A stretch of 64,000 bases of DNA from Acidithiobacillus sp. YTS05 (GCF_024396695.1 NZ_CP094359.1:930001-994000); one strand, 5' to 3'. Shown: positions 8,973-21,758, numbered from the stretch's first letter. Numbers and translations: made by a program. The notes: generated by a model from the sequence alone, not told the origin.

Positions 8973-9695
8973 ATGTCAGACCGCATCATCGACAGTGCAA
9001 CGCGTAGCGCGCAGGTGGCAGAGTATCTGCCCCTGGTGCAGCGGATTGCACAGCGTCTGCTGGTGCGGCTGCCTCCCAGCGTCGATCTCGGAGATCTGGT
9101 ACAGGCGGGTCTAATGGGTCTGCTTGATGCCCTGGAGCAAAAAGAGGGCAGTGCCAACGATGCGGCCTTCCAGAGTTACGCCGCGATCCGTATTCGCGGG
9201 GCGATGCTGGATGAGCTGCGCGAGCAGGACTGGTTGCCTCGGCGTGCGCGCCAGCGGGAGCAGAAGATTGCCAAAGGGATGGCGCGCCTGGAGCAGCGCC
9301 TCGGGCGCGCGGTGAGCGAGGAAGAACTGGCCGAAGATCTGGGTTGGACCCTGAAAGAGTATCAGGAAGCCCTGCGCGATGGCGGCGGGCAGTTACTGTA
9401 TCTGGAGGATTTGTCCAGCGACAACGAGAGCTTTGTGGCGCAGCATTTGCGTGATGACGGCGAAGATCTCCCCGAGATTCTGAGCGCCCAGCATTTTCAG
9501 CGCGATCTGGAGCATGCGATTGCTCGTCTGCCGGAGCGGGAACGGCTGGTCATGGCGCTCTACTACCAGGAAGATCTGACCTTGCGCGAGATCGGCAAGG
9601 TCCTGGATCTCACCGAGTCGCGGGTGTCCCAGATCCTGCGCCAGGCCGTCTTGCGCCTGCGTTCGTCGCTCATCGACTGGCGTGAGGAGGCGTGA
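8973..9695 (+). CDS. fliA: Flagellar sigma factor FliA (sigma-28)
   Basis: FliA directs RNA polymerase to late flagellar promoters. The 240-residue product shows region 2 (LVQRIAQRLLVRLP, then DLVQAGLMGLLDAL and FQSYAAIRIRGAMLDELREQDW), region 3 and a region 4 helix-turn-helix (LTLREIGKVLDLTESRVSQIL). These match sigma-28. No obvious sigma-28 promoter (TAAAGTTT-N11-GCCGATAA) was seen in this window, so its targets lie elsewhere. It ends overlapping the motA ATG. Confidence 0.95.
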   Translation: MSDRIIDSATRSAQVAEYLPLVQRIAQRLLVRLPPSVDLGDLVQAGLMGLLDALEQKEGSANDAAFQSYAAIRIRGAMLDELREQDWLPRRARQREQKIAKGMARLEQRLGRAVSEEELAEDLGWTLKEYQEALRDGGGQLLYLEDLSSDNESFVAQHLRDDGEDLPEILSAQHFQRDLEHAIARLPERERLVMALYYQEDLTLREIGKVLDLTESRVSQILRQAVLRLRSSLIDWREEA

Positions 9696-10438
9696 TGGAT
9701 TTCCTTACCATCATTGGTGTGCTGGTTGCCATCGGCGGGATCCTGCTGGGTCAGTTTCTCGATGGCGGGAATCTTGCCTCCATCATCCAGCTCACGGCCT
9801 TCTGCATTGTCATTGGCGGGACGACCGGTGCCGTGATGATCCAGTACAAATTGCCGGTCTTTGTGCGCTCGCTCAAGATGTTACCCTGGGTGCTGAAGGC
9901 GCCGGCTATCGATCCGCAACCCTTGATCGAGCAATTGGTGGAGTGGAGTCATACGGCACGAAAAAATGGTTTGCTTGCCCTGGAAGGGAGCCTGGACAGC
10001 GTCGCCGATCCCTTTCTGCGCAAAGGCTTGCAAATGCTCGTCGATGGTACTGAGCCGCAGAAAATTCGTGATACCCTGCTGGTCGAGCTGGAGGCACGGG
10101 AAGCCATCGAACGGCAGGCAGCCAAGGTCTTCGAATCTGCGGGAGGCTACTCGCCCACCATCGGTATTCTCGGCGCCGTCCTTGGACTCATTCACGTCAT
10201 GGAAAATCTTGCCGATCCGGCCAAGCTCGGTGCCGGCATCGCCACCGCCTTCGTTGCCACCATCTACGGTGTCGGCTCGGCCAATATCTTTTTTTTGCCG
10301 GTATCCAACAAAATCAAAGGGATCGTCCACGAACGCAGTTATCTACGGGAAATGACGATCGAAGGACTCGTGGCGGTAGCCGAGGGCGAGAATCCGAAGA
10401 TCATCGAGGCTCGGCTGCAGAGTTTTTATGTACACTAG
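9695..10438 (+). CDS. motA: Flagellar motor stator protein, MotA/MotC/PomA type
   Basis: This is the ion-channel stator subunit that pairs with MotB-type proteins to drive rotation. The 247-residue product has four membrane segments. The cytoplasmic loop carries ARKNGLLALE, with the conserved Arg and Glu that contact FliG. Channel prolines are in GYSPTIGILGAVLGLI and FFLPVSNKIK. The frame also has a GTG at 9692. ATG 9695 is better spaced from AGGAGG (9685-9690). It resembles MotC/PomA more than enteric MotA (by eye). No motB/motD follows: the next gene is uvrB after 94 bases. Confidence 0.9.
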   Translation: MDFLTIIGVLVAIGGILLGQFLDGGNLASIIQLTAFCIVIGGTTGAVMIQYKLPVFVRSLKMLPWVLKAPAIDPQPLIEQLVEWSHTARKNGLLALEGSLDSVADPFLRKGLQMLVDGTEPQKIRDTLLVELEAREAIERQAAKVFESAGGYSPTIGILGAVLGLIHVMENLADPAKLGAGIATAFVATIYGVGSANIFFLPVSNKIKGIVHERSYLREMTIEGLVAVAEGENPKIIEARLQSFYVH

Positions 10439-10532
10439 GGACGTGGCGCGAGCACGGAACTAGAGAATCAGCGCCCTTCCGCCCATCTGCAACTCGGACT
10501 AAGCTTGATGCTTCTGGTAGAGCGAGGGCGAG

Positions 10533-12551
10533 ATGGAAAAACGGCAAATGGTACTGGAAAGCCTCTTTCCCCCCCAAGGCGATCAACCCAAGGCCATCGC
10601 AGGGCTGGTACAGGGGCTGCAGGCCGGGGAATTCTTCCAGACCCTGCTCGGGGTGACCGGCTCCGGTAAGACCTTCACCATGGCCAACGTGATCGCGCAG
10701 ACGCAGCGGCCGGCCATCGTCATGGCCCCGAACAAGACCCTGGCGGCACAGCTCTACGCCGAGCTGCGCGCCTTCTTCCCCCATAATGCCGTCGAATATT
10801 TCGTCAGTTATTACGATTACTATCAGCCCGAGGCCTATGTGCCGTCCTCTGATACCTTCATCGAGAAGGACGCCTCGATCAACGATCATATCGAGCAGAT
10901 GCGCCTGTCGGCGACCAAGGCCCTGCTCGAACGGCCGGATGTGATCATCGTTGCCACCGTATCCGCCATCTATGGTCTGGGGGATCCAGCTGCGTATCAC
11001 CGCATGATTCTGCATCTGCGGGAGGGCGACCAGATGGAGCAGCGCGCCATCCTGCGGCGTCTCGCTGACATGCAATACAGTCGTGATCCTCTGGAGCTTA
11101 AACGCAGTACCTTTCGGGTGCATGGCGATGTCATCGATATCTGGCCGGCCGAGAGCGAAGACGAGGCGGTGCGGGTGGAGCTCTTTGGCGACGAGATCGA
11201 GCGCGTTTCCCTCTTCGATCCCCTGACCGGCAAGACCATCACCCGTTTGGCGCGCTACACCGTCTATCCGAAAAGCCACTATGTGACGCCGCGCGAGACC
11301 ATTCTTGCGGCCATCGAACACATCAAGGACGAGTTACGGGAGCGTCTGGAAACCCTGCGCGAGGCCAACAAGCTGGTGGAGGCGCAGCGTCTGGAACAGC
11401 GCACCCGCTTCGACCTGGAGATGATGGCAGAATTGGGTTACTGCTCGGGTATCGAAAACTATTCCCGCTACCTTTCCGGACGCGCGCCGGGGGAGCCCCC
11501 GCCGACGTTGATGGACTATATGCCGGAGAATGCATTGCTGTTCATGGACGAATCTCATGTGACGGTACCGCAGTTCGGTGGCATGTATAAGGGCGATCGT
11601 TCGCGCAAGGAAACCCTAGTCGAATATGGTTTTCGCCTCCCCTCGGCGCTCGATAACCGACCGCTGATGTTTGCGGAGTTCGAGCGCCTCATGCCGCAGA
11701 CCGTTTTTATCTCCGCGACGCCCGGCCCTTACGAGCTGGAACACTCCAGTGCCGTTGTCGAACAAGTGGTGCGCCCCACGGGGCTGGTCGATCCCGAGGT
11801 GGAGGTGCGGCCAGCACAGGGGCAGGTGGACGATCTGGTGAGCGAGATCCACCAGGTGATCGCCAGTGGCTGGCGCATTCTCGTCACTACCCTCACCAAG
11901 CGTATGGCCGAGGACCTGACCGATTATTTGCATGATTTGGGCATCCAGTGTCGCTATCTGCATTCCGATATCGAGACCGTGGAGCGGGTGGAGATCATTC
12001 GCGATCTGCGCGCCGGGGTCTTTGATGTATTGATTGGCATCAACTTGTTGCGGGAAGGGCTCGACATGCCCGAGGTGGCTTTGGTGGCTATCCTCGACGC
12101 CGACAAGGAGGGTTTTCTGCGTTCCGAACGCTCCCTGGTGCAGACCATCGGCCGCGCCGCGCGCAACCTGCATGGGCGCGCCATCCTCTACGCCGATGTC
12201 GTCACCGGCTCCATGGAGCGGGCGATTCGTGAAACCGAACGCCGGCGCGAGAAGCAGCTCGCCTTCAATACCCAACATGGCATCACCCCCAAGGGCATCC
12301 ATAAGCCCGTTGCCGATATCATCGAGGGGGTCTATCACCGCAGCGGCAAGGGCCGTGCCAAGGCTGCCGAGCCGGTTGCCACCTATGCAACCGATGATCC
12401 GCAAAAGCTGGCGAAGCAGATCAAGGGTCTGGAAGAGCAGATGTACCGTCACGCGCGCAACCTGGAGTTTGAGGAGGCAGCGCGCCTGCGCGACCAGATC
12501 CACCAGTTGCAGGCCCGCCTCTTCGGGCCTGAGGCGACGGCGGTCATCTGA
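10533..12551 (+). CDS. uvrB: Excinuclease ABC subunit B
   Basis: UvrB is the damage-verification helicase-like subunit of nucleotide excision repair, loading at lesions with UvrA and recruiting UvrC. The 672 residues match the family (673 in E. coli). Walker A GVTGSGKT is at 40-47, followed by the beta-hairpin region ([21 protein letters not shown]), helicase motifs in the second half ([23 protein letters not shown]) and a C-terminal UVR motif (about 632-667) that binds UvrC. It stands alone between motA and vapB. The uvrC gene is also in this window at 19881. Confidence 0.97.
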   Translation: MEKRQMVLESLFPPQGDQPKAIAGLVQGLQAGEFFQTLLGVTGSGKTFTMANVIAQTQRPAIVMAPNKTLAAQLYAELRAFFPHNAVEYFVSYYDYYQPEAYVPSSDTFIEKDASINDHIEQMRLSATKALLERPDVIIVATVSAIYGLGDPAAYHRMILHLREGDQMEQRAILRRLADMQYSRDPLELKRSTFRVHGDVIDIWPAESEDEAVRVELFGDEIERVSLFDPLTGKTITRLARYTVYPKSHYVTPRETILAAIEHIKDELRERLETLREANKLVEAQRLEQRTRFDLEMMAELGYCSGIENYSRYLSGRAPGEPPPTLMDYMPENALLFMDESHVTVPQFGGMYKGDRSRKETLVEYGFRLPSALDNRPLMFAEFERLMPQTVFISATPGPYELEHSSAVVEQVVRPTGLVDPEVEVRPAQGQVDDLVSEIHQVIASGWRILVTTLTKRMAEDLTDYLHDLGIQCRYLHSDIETVERVEIIRDLRAGVFDVLIGINLLREGLDMPEVALVAILDADKEGFLRSERSLVQTIGRAARNLHGRAILYADVVTGSMERAIRETERRREKQLAFNTQHGITPKGIHKPVADIIEGVYHRSGKGRAKAAEPVATYATDDPQKLAKQIKGLEEQMYRHARNLEFEEAARLRDQIHQLQARLFGPEATAVI

Positions 12552-12670
12552 GCCGTTTCGCGCTCGGTCGTTCCATTTAATTCTTGCGTGCAATGGCGCA
12601 AGTTCGCCAGCATCGGCAATACTCGCCAACAAACTTTTGTCGGACACCGGCTGGGGCAAGGGGCTGTGGA

Positions 12671-12705
12671 TTGAAGGAGTTGCGCACGCGGTATATCCTG
12701 TATAC
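12671..12705 (+). promoter_or_regulatory. Predicted promoter and autoregulatory palindrome of vapBC
   Basis: A -35 hexamer TTGAAG (12671-12676) and a -10 hexamer TATCCT (12694-12699) are separated by 17 bases. The -10 lies inside a perfect inverted repeat GTATA-TCCTG-TATAC (12691-12705). AGGAGG follows at 12715-12720, 5 bases before the vapB ATG. VapB-VapC complexes typically bind such repeats over their own promoter, so this is probably the autorepression operator (inference). Confidence 0.6.
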
Positions 12706-12725
12706 ACATTGCTCAGGAGGTCATC

Positions 12726-12992
12726 ATGCAGACCCGCGTATTCAAGAGTGGAAACTCTCTGGCCATTCGGATTCCCAAGGAACTAGCGATTGTCGAGGCG
12801 AGCCAGGAAGTGGAAATCGAGCGAGTTGGTAACACCTTGGTGATTAAACCTTTGGAAAAGAAGACCTTGGCAGATTTGCCGGACATTTTTGCGATGTTCA
12901 GCCCGGATTTTATGGCAGGAGGTCGAGAATTCCACGAACAAAAAGAACGCGATTGGGGAGATTTCGATCAGACCGCAGAAAAACCGGATTGA
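12726..12992 (+). CDS. vapB: Antitoxin, VapB/VagC (AbrB-MazE swapped-hairpin) family
   Basis: The 88-residue product begins MQTRVFKSGNSLAIRIPKEL, the hallmark of MazE/AbrB-type swapped-hairpin DNA-binding domains used by VapB/VagC antitoxins. The C-terminal half (about 50-88) is acidic and aromatic, as expected for the part that wraps around the toxin. It should neutralise the PIN toxin encoded 3 bases downstream and repress the shared promoter. The ATG has a strong AGGAGG. The pair is inserted between uvrB and an unrelated dehydrogenase, a common pattern for mobile toxin-antitoxin cassettes. Confidence 0.88.
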   Translation: MQTRVFKSGNSLAIRIPKELAIVEASQEVEIERVGNTLVIKPLEKKTLADLPDIFAMFSPDFMAGGREFHEQKERDWGDFDQTAEKPD

Positions 12993-12995
12993 TCG

Positions 12996-13400
12996 ATGCT
13001 GTACATGCTCGACACCAATATCTGCATTTATCTCGCCAAGCGACGCCCAGCCTCCCTGCTTTCCCGATTTCAGACGCTTGAACAGGGAGAGGCGGTCATG
13101 TCGGCGGTGACCTATGCCGAATTGCGGGCAGGTATCGAGATGCAGCCCGCCAACCGGGCGCATGATGAAAAGATTCTGAGTTTGATTGTGAGCCGTGTCC
13201 CCATCGTGTCTTTTGAGGAAGAGGCATCCGTGGCTTATGGATTTCTCCGTGCGGCCATTCCAAACCGCCGTCGTGATGCCCTCGATCGCCTCATTGCCGC
13301 CCATGCGCTTAGCTTGGGGGCTACCCTGGTTACCAACAACGAGGCTGATTTCCGGGACTATCCGGGACTGCTGGTGGAAAACTGGGTCGCTGCTGCATAA
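12996..13400 (+). CDS. vapC: PIN-domain ribonuclease toxin, VapC family
   Basis: VapC toxins are Mg-dependent endoribonucleases, in several cases cutting initiator tRNA or rRNA. The 134 residues start MLYMLDTNICIYL, giving the first catalytic Asp at D6. E42 (VTYAELRAG), D97 (DALDRLIAAHAL) and the NNEAD stretch around N114-D118 complete the PIN acidic site by family comparison. So the toxin looks intact. It lies 3 bases after vapB, the standard antitoxin-first order. The RNA target cannot be told from sequence. Confidence 0.9.
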   Translation: MLYMLDTNICIYLAKRRPASLLSRFQTLEQGEAVMSAVTYAELRAGIEMQPANRAHDEKILSLIVSRVPIVSFEEEASVAYGFLRAAIPNRRRDALDRLIAAHALSLGATLVTNNEADFRDYPGLLVENWVAAA

Positions 13401-13480
13401 GCGGCCCCGAAAATTGCCCGCTTGGTCGCGTGGAAGCTTCTGTTTAGATACTTTAGAGGCGCTGTAGGGTTTTAGCGGTT

Positions 13481-13526
13481 TTGCCAGGGCACTGCGTTTA
13501 TCCTATAATCTACCGACCGGTTGGTA
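13481..13526 (+). promoter_or_regulatory. Strong promoter overlapped by a TetR-type operator
   Basis: TTGCCA (13481-13486) and TATAAT (13504-13509), 17 bases apart, form a near-consensus housekeeping promoter for the dehydrogenase at 13544. Immediately downstream, over the expected start point, is TACCGACCGGTTGGTA (13511-13526), a 16-base inverted repeat with one mismatched pair. ACCGACCGGTCGGT-like palindromes are typical operators of TetR-family repressors that sense small or reactive molecules. AAGGAG follows at 13532-13537. No TetR-type gene is nearby. Confidence 0.65.
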
Positions 13527-13543
13527 TTTATAAGGAGATGCTC

Positions 13544-14593
13544 ATGAGTTCTGTCAAAGCCTACGCTGCTCAAGCCGCTGATACCCCATTGGCCCCCTTT
13601 CAGCTGGATCGCCGCGAACCTGGTCCCGAGGATGTGCAGATCGATATCCTCTACTGCGGGGTCTGTCATTCCGACCTGCACACCGCGCGCAACGAGTGGC
13701 ATAACACCCTCTATCCCTCGGTCCCTGGGCATGAAATCGTTGGTCGGGTAACGGCAGTGGGTAGTGCCGTCAGCAAGTTCAAGGTGGGCGAGCTGGCGGG
13801 GGTAGGCTGTATGGTCGACAGTTGTGGCCACTGCAGTTCTTGCCATGAGGGTGAAGAACAATATTGTGAGAATGGTTTTACCGGCACCTACAATGGACCG
13901 GTTTTCGGCGGCGAGAATACCTATGGAGGATATTCCCAGCGCATCGTGGTGAAGGAGTCCTTCGTCCTGAAAATTTCCCACAACGAGAAAGATCTGGCGA
14001 GTGTGGCGCCATTGCTCTGTGCTGGCATCACTACCTATTCGCCATTGCGGCATTGGAAAGTAGGACCGGGGATGACCGTCGGCATCGTTGGTCTGGGGGG
14101 ACTGGGGCACATGGGGGTTAAACTCGCTCATGCCATGGGAGCGCATGTTGTCTTGTTCACTACCTCGCCGGGTAAGATGGAGGATGCCAAGCGCCTGGGC
14201 GCCGATGAAGTCGTCATCTCCAAAGATGCCCAGCAGATGGCGAAGCAGGCAAACCGCTTTGATTTCATTCTCAACACCGTGGCAGCGCCCCATGATATCA
14301 ATGGCTTTTTGCAACTGCTGAAGCGTGATGGCACCATGACCCTGGTCGGTGTGCCGGAACATCCACATCCGTCGCCAGAGGTTGCGAGCCTGATCTTCAA
14401 GCGTCGCAGTCTCGCTGGCTCCCTCATCGGCGGCATCGCCGAGACCCAGGAAATGCTCGATTTCTGCGCCGAGCATGGGATTGGCTCCGACATCGAGGTC
14501 ATTCCCATGGACTATGTCAACACGGCCTACGAGCGTATGTTGAAAAGCGACGTGAAATATCGCTTCGTCATCGATATGGCCAGCTTGAAGTAG
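13544..14593 (+). CDS. Zinc-dependent NADP alcohol/aldehyde dehydrogenase, YahK/AdhC type
   Basis: This is a medium-chain dehydrogenase/reductase of the cinnamyl-alcohol-dehydrogenase group, like E. coli YahK, probably reducing aldehydes with NADPH. The 349 residues have the catalytic zinc ligands C41, H63 and E64 (GHEIVG) and a structural-zinc loop with four Cys (SCGHCSSCHEGEEQYC). The Rossmann motif is GLGGLGHMGVKLA. ATG 13544 is chosen because AAGGAG lies 6 bases upstream; the open frame extends back only through the promoter. It is monocistronic, under the operator-bearing promoter just upstream, which suggests induction by a toxic aldehyde or electrophile (inference). Substrate is unknown. 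Confidence 0.88.
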   Translation: MSSVKAYAAQAADTPLAPFQLDRREPGPEDVQIDILYCGVCHSDLHTARNEWHNTLYPSVPGHEIVGRVTAVGSAVSKFKVGELAGVGCMVDSCGHCSSCHEGEEQYCENGFTGTYNGPVFGGENTYGGYSQRIVVKESFVLKISHNEKDLASVAPLLCAGITTYSPLRHWKVGPGMTVGIVGLGGLGHMGVKLAHAMGAHVVLFTTSPGKMEDAKRLGADEVVISKDAQQMAKQANRFDFILNTVAAPHDINGFLQLLKRDGTMTLVGVPEHPHPSPEVASLIFKRRSLAGSLIGGIAETQEMLDFCAEHGIGSDIEVIPMDYVNTAYERMLKSDVKYRFVIDMASLK

Positions 14594-14604
14594 CGCAATC
14601 CACC

Positions 14605-14634
14605 GGGGCGAGGCCTTCTATCCCGCTTCGCCCC
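14605..14634 (+). terminator. Possible transcription stop hairpin after the dehydrogenase
   Basis: Inverted arms GGGGCGA (14605-14611) and TCGCCCC (14628-14634) lie 12 bases after the stop codon, with a 16-base loop. No T-run follows, so it is at best a weak or Rho-assisted terminator. Confidence 0.3.
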
Positions 14635-14643
14635 TGGACATGA

Positions 14644-18490
<3,847 letters not shown>

Positions 18491-18531
18491 TACTGTAGTC
18501 AACTCAGTAACTTTTTGTAGCAAAGGATGTC

Positions 18532-18876
18532 ATGGCCGTCGTTTGGGATGCTTCTCTGGATTCGGCTCGCGCTGCGGTTTCCCGCATCGGCGGGCTAAGT
18601 CGTGTCGATTGGCTCCTGCTGGCGGTCCTGCTGGGCCTGCAGTATTTCCTGTGGTTCGGCGCCGGTAGTTGGTGGTCGGTAGCGCAACTGCATGCGCAGG
18701 TGGAACAGCGCCAGAGCGATGCACAGAGACTGGAAAAACGGAACGACAAGCTCGCCGCCGAAGTCCTCAGTCTGCAAAATGATTCTGGTGCGGTTGCCGG
18801 CCTCGCACGGCGGAACCTTGGCCTGGTGGGCAAGAACGAAGTCTTTGTCTGGGTGATTCCTGCCAAGGCGAACTAA
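18532..18876 (+). CDS. ftsB: Cell division protein FtsB (DivIC family)
   Basis: FtsB links FtsL and FtsQ in the divisome. The 114 residues have a cytoplasmic N-terminus of about 25 residues, longer than in E. coli, one membrane segment (about 27-48) and a periplasmic coiled coil (about 50-85). The coiled coil is followed by the conserved C-terminal stretch ARRNLGLVGKNEVFVWV. Location right after eno is the usual proteobacterial position. A terminator closes the operon 30 bases later. Confidence 0.9.
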   Translation: MAVVWDASLDSARAAVSRIGGLSRVDWLLLAVLLGLQYFLWFGAGSWWSVAQLHAQVEQRQSDAQRLEKRNDKLAAEVLSLQNDSGAVAGLARRNLGLVGKNEVFVWVIPAKAN

Positions 18877-18906
18877 GCCGCCTGCTGCAGCCGCAGTCGT
18901 GAAAGC

Positions 18907-18933
18907 AAAAAGCCCGCCATTGGCGGGCTTTTT
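18907..18933. terminator. Bidirectional Rho-independent terminator between ftsB and efp
   Basis: AAAAAGCCCGCC (18907-18918), loop ATT, GGCGGGCTTTTT (18922-18933) form a perfect 12-base inverted repeat. It has a T-run on each strand and serves both ftsB (forward) and efp (reverse). Confidence 0.93.
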
Positions 18934-18953
18934 GTTGTCGGACCCCGCCTCGT

Positions 18954-19514
18954 TCAGGCGCGATCGATATAGGTGCCGTCCACGGTATTGACGCGGATCT
19001 TTTCGCCATTGTTGACGAACTGCGGTACCTGCACGGTGATGCCGGTTTCCATGCGCGCTGGCTTGTAGGAGCCCGTGGCGGTCTGCCCCTTGATGGCGGG
19101 CTCGGCTTCAACCACTTCTAAAATGACGACGGGAGGCAGTTCGACGCCAATCGGCCGCTCATTGTGCAGGTTGACCTGAATCTCGGTGTTGGGCAACAGG
19201 TAGCCAGTCTGGCCTTCCAGCAGATCCTCGCTCAGGGTCATCTGCTCGAAGCTTTCGTTATCCATGAAAACATAGCCAGTACCATCGTTATAGAGGTACT
19301 GCATCTTGCGCGGTTCGACCACGGCCTTTTCCATCTTTTCTTCCGAGCGGAAGCGCTGGTTGGTCTTGGTGCCGGTCTCGATGTTTTTCATCTCCGCCTG
19401 CACAAAGGCGCCACCCTTGCCGGGCTTGACGAAGTCAGTCTTGAGTACGCGCCACAGGCCCTTCTCGTATTCGAGGATGTTGCCGGGGCGGATATCGAAA
19501 GCGGAGATTTTCAT
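18954..19514 (-). CDS. efp: Translation elongation factor P
   Basis: EF-P relieves ribosome stalling at polyproline. The 186 residues carry the KOW-like domain I and two OB domains. The tip of the loop in domain I reads KPGKGGAF with Lys at position 33, the residue that EpmA/EpmB lysylate in many gammaproteobacteria. The PGKG form fits lysylation rather than arginine rhamnosylation, but no modifying gene is in this window. A possible reverse-strand -10 TACAAT is at 19557-19552. The gene is monocistronic and shares the terminator with ftsB. Confidence 0.97.
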   Translation of the reverse strand: MKISAFDIRPGNILEYEKGLWRVLKTDFVKPGKGGAFVQAEMKNIETGTKTNQRFRSEEKMEKAVVEPRKMQYLYNDGTGYVFMDNESFEQMTLSEDLLEGQTGYLLPNTEIQVNLHNERPIGVELPPVVILEVVEAEPAIKGQTATGSYKPARMETGITVQVPQFVNNGEKIRVNTVDGTYIDRA

Positions 19515-19591
19515 GTGCAGTCCTGTAAGGCATTCCCTTTGCTGGGCGCGGATTGTACCCTAGGGCCATTATTCTGACCAGCGAGGCCCTC

Positions 19592-19900
19592 ATGTCAGCG
19601 CGTACCCAGCCCATCGAAATTCGTCCCCTCATGCTCAGCAAGGTGATGGAGATTGAGTGGGGCGACGGTCACACCAGTCGTCTGACCTTTGAACACCTAC
19701 GTGTCGAGTGCCCCTGTGCCGAGTGTAAGGGGCATACGCCAGATCAGGCACAGGTCATTACCGGGAAAGAGGATGTCAATCTCGTGGATATCCAACCTGT
19801 CGGTAATTATGCCGTGCAGCTACACTTCAGTGATGGACATGGAACCGGCATCTACACTTGGGACTACTTGCGCCGTCTCGATGAAACCCAGTCCGACTGA
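19592..19900 (+). CDS. DUF971 domain protein
   Basis: The 102-residue protein matches the DUF971 (GBBH-like N-terminal) family, with the hallmarks LRVECPCAECKGH (two Cys in CPCAEC) and YAVQLHFSDGHGTGIYTWDYLR. The family fold is small and of unclear function, possibly metal or Fe-S related. An in-frame TTG exists at 19553, but ATG 19592 has GAGG at 19583-19586 and is preferred. Its last 20 bases overlap the uvrC start, so it probably leads the uvrC-pgsA-recCBD operon. Confidence 0.85.
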   Translation: MSARTQPIEIRPLMLSKVMEIEWGDGHTSRLTFEHLRVECPCAECKGHTPDQAQVITGKEDVNLVDIQPVGNYAVQLHFSDGHGTGIYTWDYLRRLDETQSD

Positions 19901-21758
19901 GTCGGAAGAGGCCACGCTGCTGCGGGAGGCGGAGCAACCCTTCGTCCTCGCAGACTTTTTGCGCCAGCTGAGTGCGGGTCCCGGCATTTACCAAATGTTT
20001 TCCGGCGCTGGGCAGATCCTCTATGTGGGCAAGGCGCGTAACCTCAAGCGTCGGGTCAGTTCTTATTTCCACAAGAATCGCCACAGTCCCAAGACCCAGG
20101 CCATGCTCCAGCAGGTAGAGCGGGTGGAAGTCATTCACACCCATACCGAAACCGAGGCCCTGGTCCTCGAGGCGCAGCTCATCAAGCGTCACCATCCGCC
20201 CTATAACATCCTTCTGCGGGACGACAAGAGCTATCCGTACCTGCTGATCGAGACCCATACTGCGTTTCCGCGCATGGGTTTTCACCGCGGTGCGCAGCGG
20301 GCCAAAGGTCACTACTTTGGTCCCTATCCCGCGGTCAGCTCTCTACGCGAGAGCATGGTGTTGCTGCAGAAGGCCTTTCGCCTGCGTACCTGTGAGGACA
20401 GCGTTTTCAGCAACCGCAGCCGGGCCTGTCTGCACTATCAGATTCGCCGCTGCAGTGGCCCTTGCGTTGGGCATATCCGTCAGGAGGACTACGCGGCGGA
20501 TGTCAGGGCCACATTGCAGTTTCTGCAGGGGCGCAGTGATGAGGTTTTGCAGGGCTTGCAGCAGCGCATGCAGACCGCCGCCGAAAATCTGGCCTTCGAA
20601 GAGGCAGCGCGCCTGCGGGATCAAGTCGCTGCGCTGTCGAAGATGCAGGAGCGGCAGTACGTCGCCCAGTCTGGCGGTGGGGATTTTGATGTGCTGGCCG
20701 CCGTCGAGGAAAATGGCCAGTGGTGCATCTATCTCAGCTTCTTGCGTCACGGCAGACAGCTCGGGGGGCGCTCGCTCTTCCCCAGGCATGCCGAAGGCGT
20801 GCGTGGGCCGGAAATGATGGCCGCCTTTCTCGGACAGTACTACGCCGATCGGGAAATCCCGGGCAATCTGCTGCTCAATCTGCTGCCGCGGGGCGCCGCC
20901 GCCTTGCAGGAGGCACTGAGCGAGCTCGCCGGGCGCAAGGTGCTCATCGATCAGCCGCAACGGGGCCCGCGCAAGCGCTGGATGCAGATGGCGGAAACCA
21001 ACGCGCGCCTCGCCCTGCGCGCCCGGGCGCAGCAGGCTGGCCAGGGGCAGCGGCGCATGCAACTCCTGCAGGAGCTCTTTGCTCTGGAAGAACCCCCACA
21101 GCGTCTGGAATGTTTCGATATCAGCCATACCCGCGGCGAGGCGGCCACGGCCTCCTGCGTGGTCTTCGATGCCGATGGCGCTCGCAAGGACGCCTATCGC
21201 CGTTTCAACATCAAAGGGATCACCCCGGGAGATGACTATGCCGCCATGGAGCAGGCAGTCTTGCGCCGCTACGCGCGGCTGCAGGACGAAGGCCAAAGCC
21301 TGCCCGACATCGTCTTCATCGATGGCGGACCAGCACAATTGGCGCGCGCTGTGGCGGCGCTCGCCGAGCTGGGGATCGACAGTGTTCAGCTCTGTGGTGT
21401 GTCCAAGGGTACCAGTCGCCGCCCTGGTCTGGAGTCGCTGCATGCACCGCAATGGTCGGCGCCGCGGCAACTTGCCGCCGATGATCCCGCTCTCCTGGTC
21501 ATTCAGGAGATTCGTGATGAGGCACATCGTTTTGCCATTACCGGCCACCGCGCACGGCGGGCGAAGGCACGCCAGGAGTCGGAGCTCGATGTGATCGACG
21601 GTATTGGGCCCAAACGGCGTAGCGCCTTGTTGCGGCGTTTTGGCGGATTGCGGGGTATTCGTGATGCGGGGGTCGATGACCTGCAGCGGGTAGAAGGGAT
21701 TCGCCGCGAACTTGCTGAAAGGATCTATGACCATTTCCATCCGGGGGCCCGGCCATGA
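19881..21758 (+). CDS. uvrC: Excinuclease ABC subunit C
   Basis: UvrC makes both incisions in nucleotide excision repair. The 625 residues contain the GIY-YIG nuclease domain near residues 33-110 (PGIYQMF and LYVGKARNLKRRVSSYF), a Cys-containing middle region, and a UVR motif (about 220-255) for UvrB binding. The second nuclease (RNase H-like, IDGGPAQLARA) and C-terminal helix-hairpin-helix motifs (IDGIGPKRR, VEGIRREL) follow. I start it at ATG 19881, inside the DUF971 gene. The open frame reaches 19689, but family members start close before GIY-YIG. It is followed by pgsA with a 4-base overlap. Confidence 0.96.
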   Translation: MKPSPTESEEATLLREAEQPFVLADFLRQLSAGPGIYQMFSGAGQILYVGKARNLKRRVSSYFHKNRHSPKTQAMLQQVERVEVIHTHTETEALVLEAQLIKRHHPPYNILLRDDKSYPYLLIETHTAFPRMGFHRGAQRAKGHYFGPYPAVSSLRESMVLLQKAFRLRTCEDSVFSNRSRACLHYQIRRCSGPCVGHIRQEDYAADVRATLQFLQGRSDEVLQGLQQRMQTAAENLAFEEAARLRDQVAALSKMQERQYVAQSGGGDFDVLAAVEENGQWCIYLSFLRHGRQLGGRSLFPRHAEGVRGPEMMAAFLGQYYADREIPGNLLLNLLPRGAAALQEALSELAGRKVLIDQPQRGPRKRWMQMAETNARLALRARAQQAGQGQRRMQLLQELFALEEPPQRLECFDISHTRGEAATASCVVFDADGARKDAYRRFNIKGITPGDDYAAMEQAVLRRYARLQDEGQSLPDIVFIDGGPAQLARAVAALAELGIDSVQLCGVSKGTSRRPGLESLHAPQWSAPRQLAADDPALLVIQEIRDEAHRFAITGHRARRAKARQESELDVIDGIGPKRRSALLRRFGGLRGIRDAGVDDLQRVEGIRRELAERIYDHFHPGARP

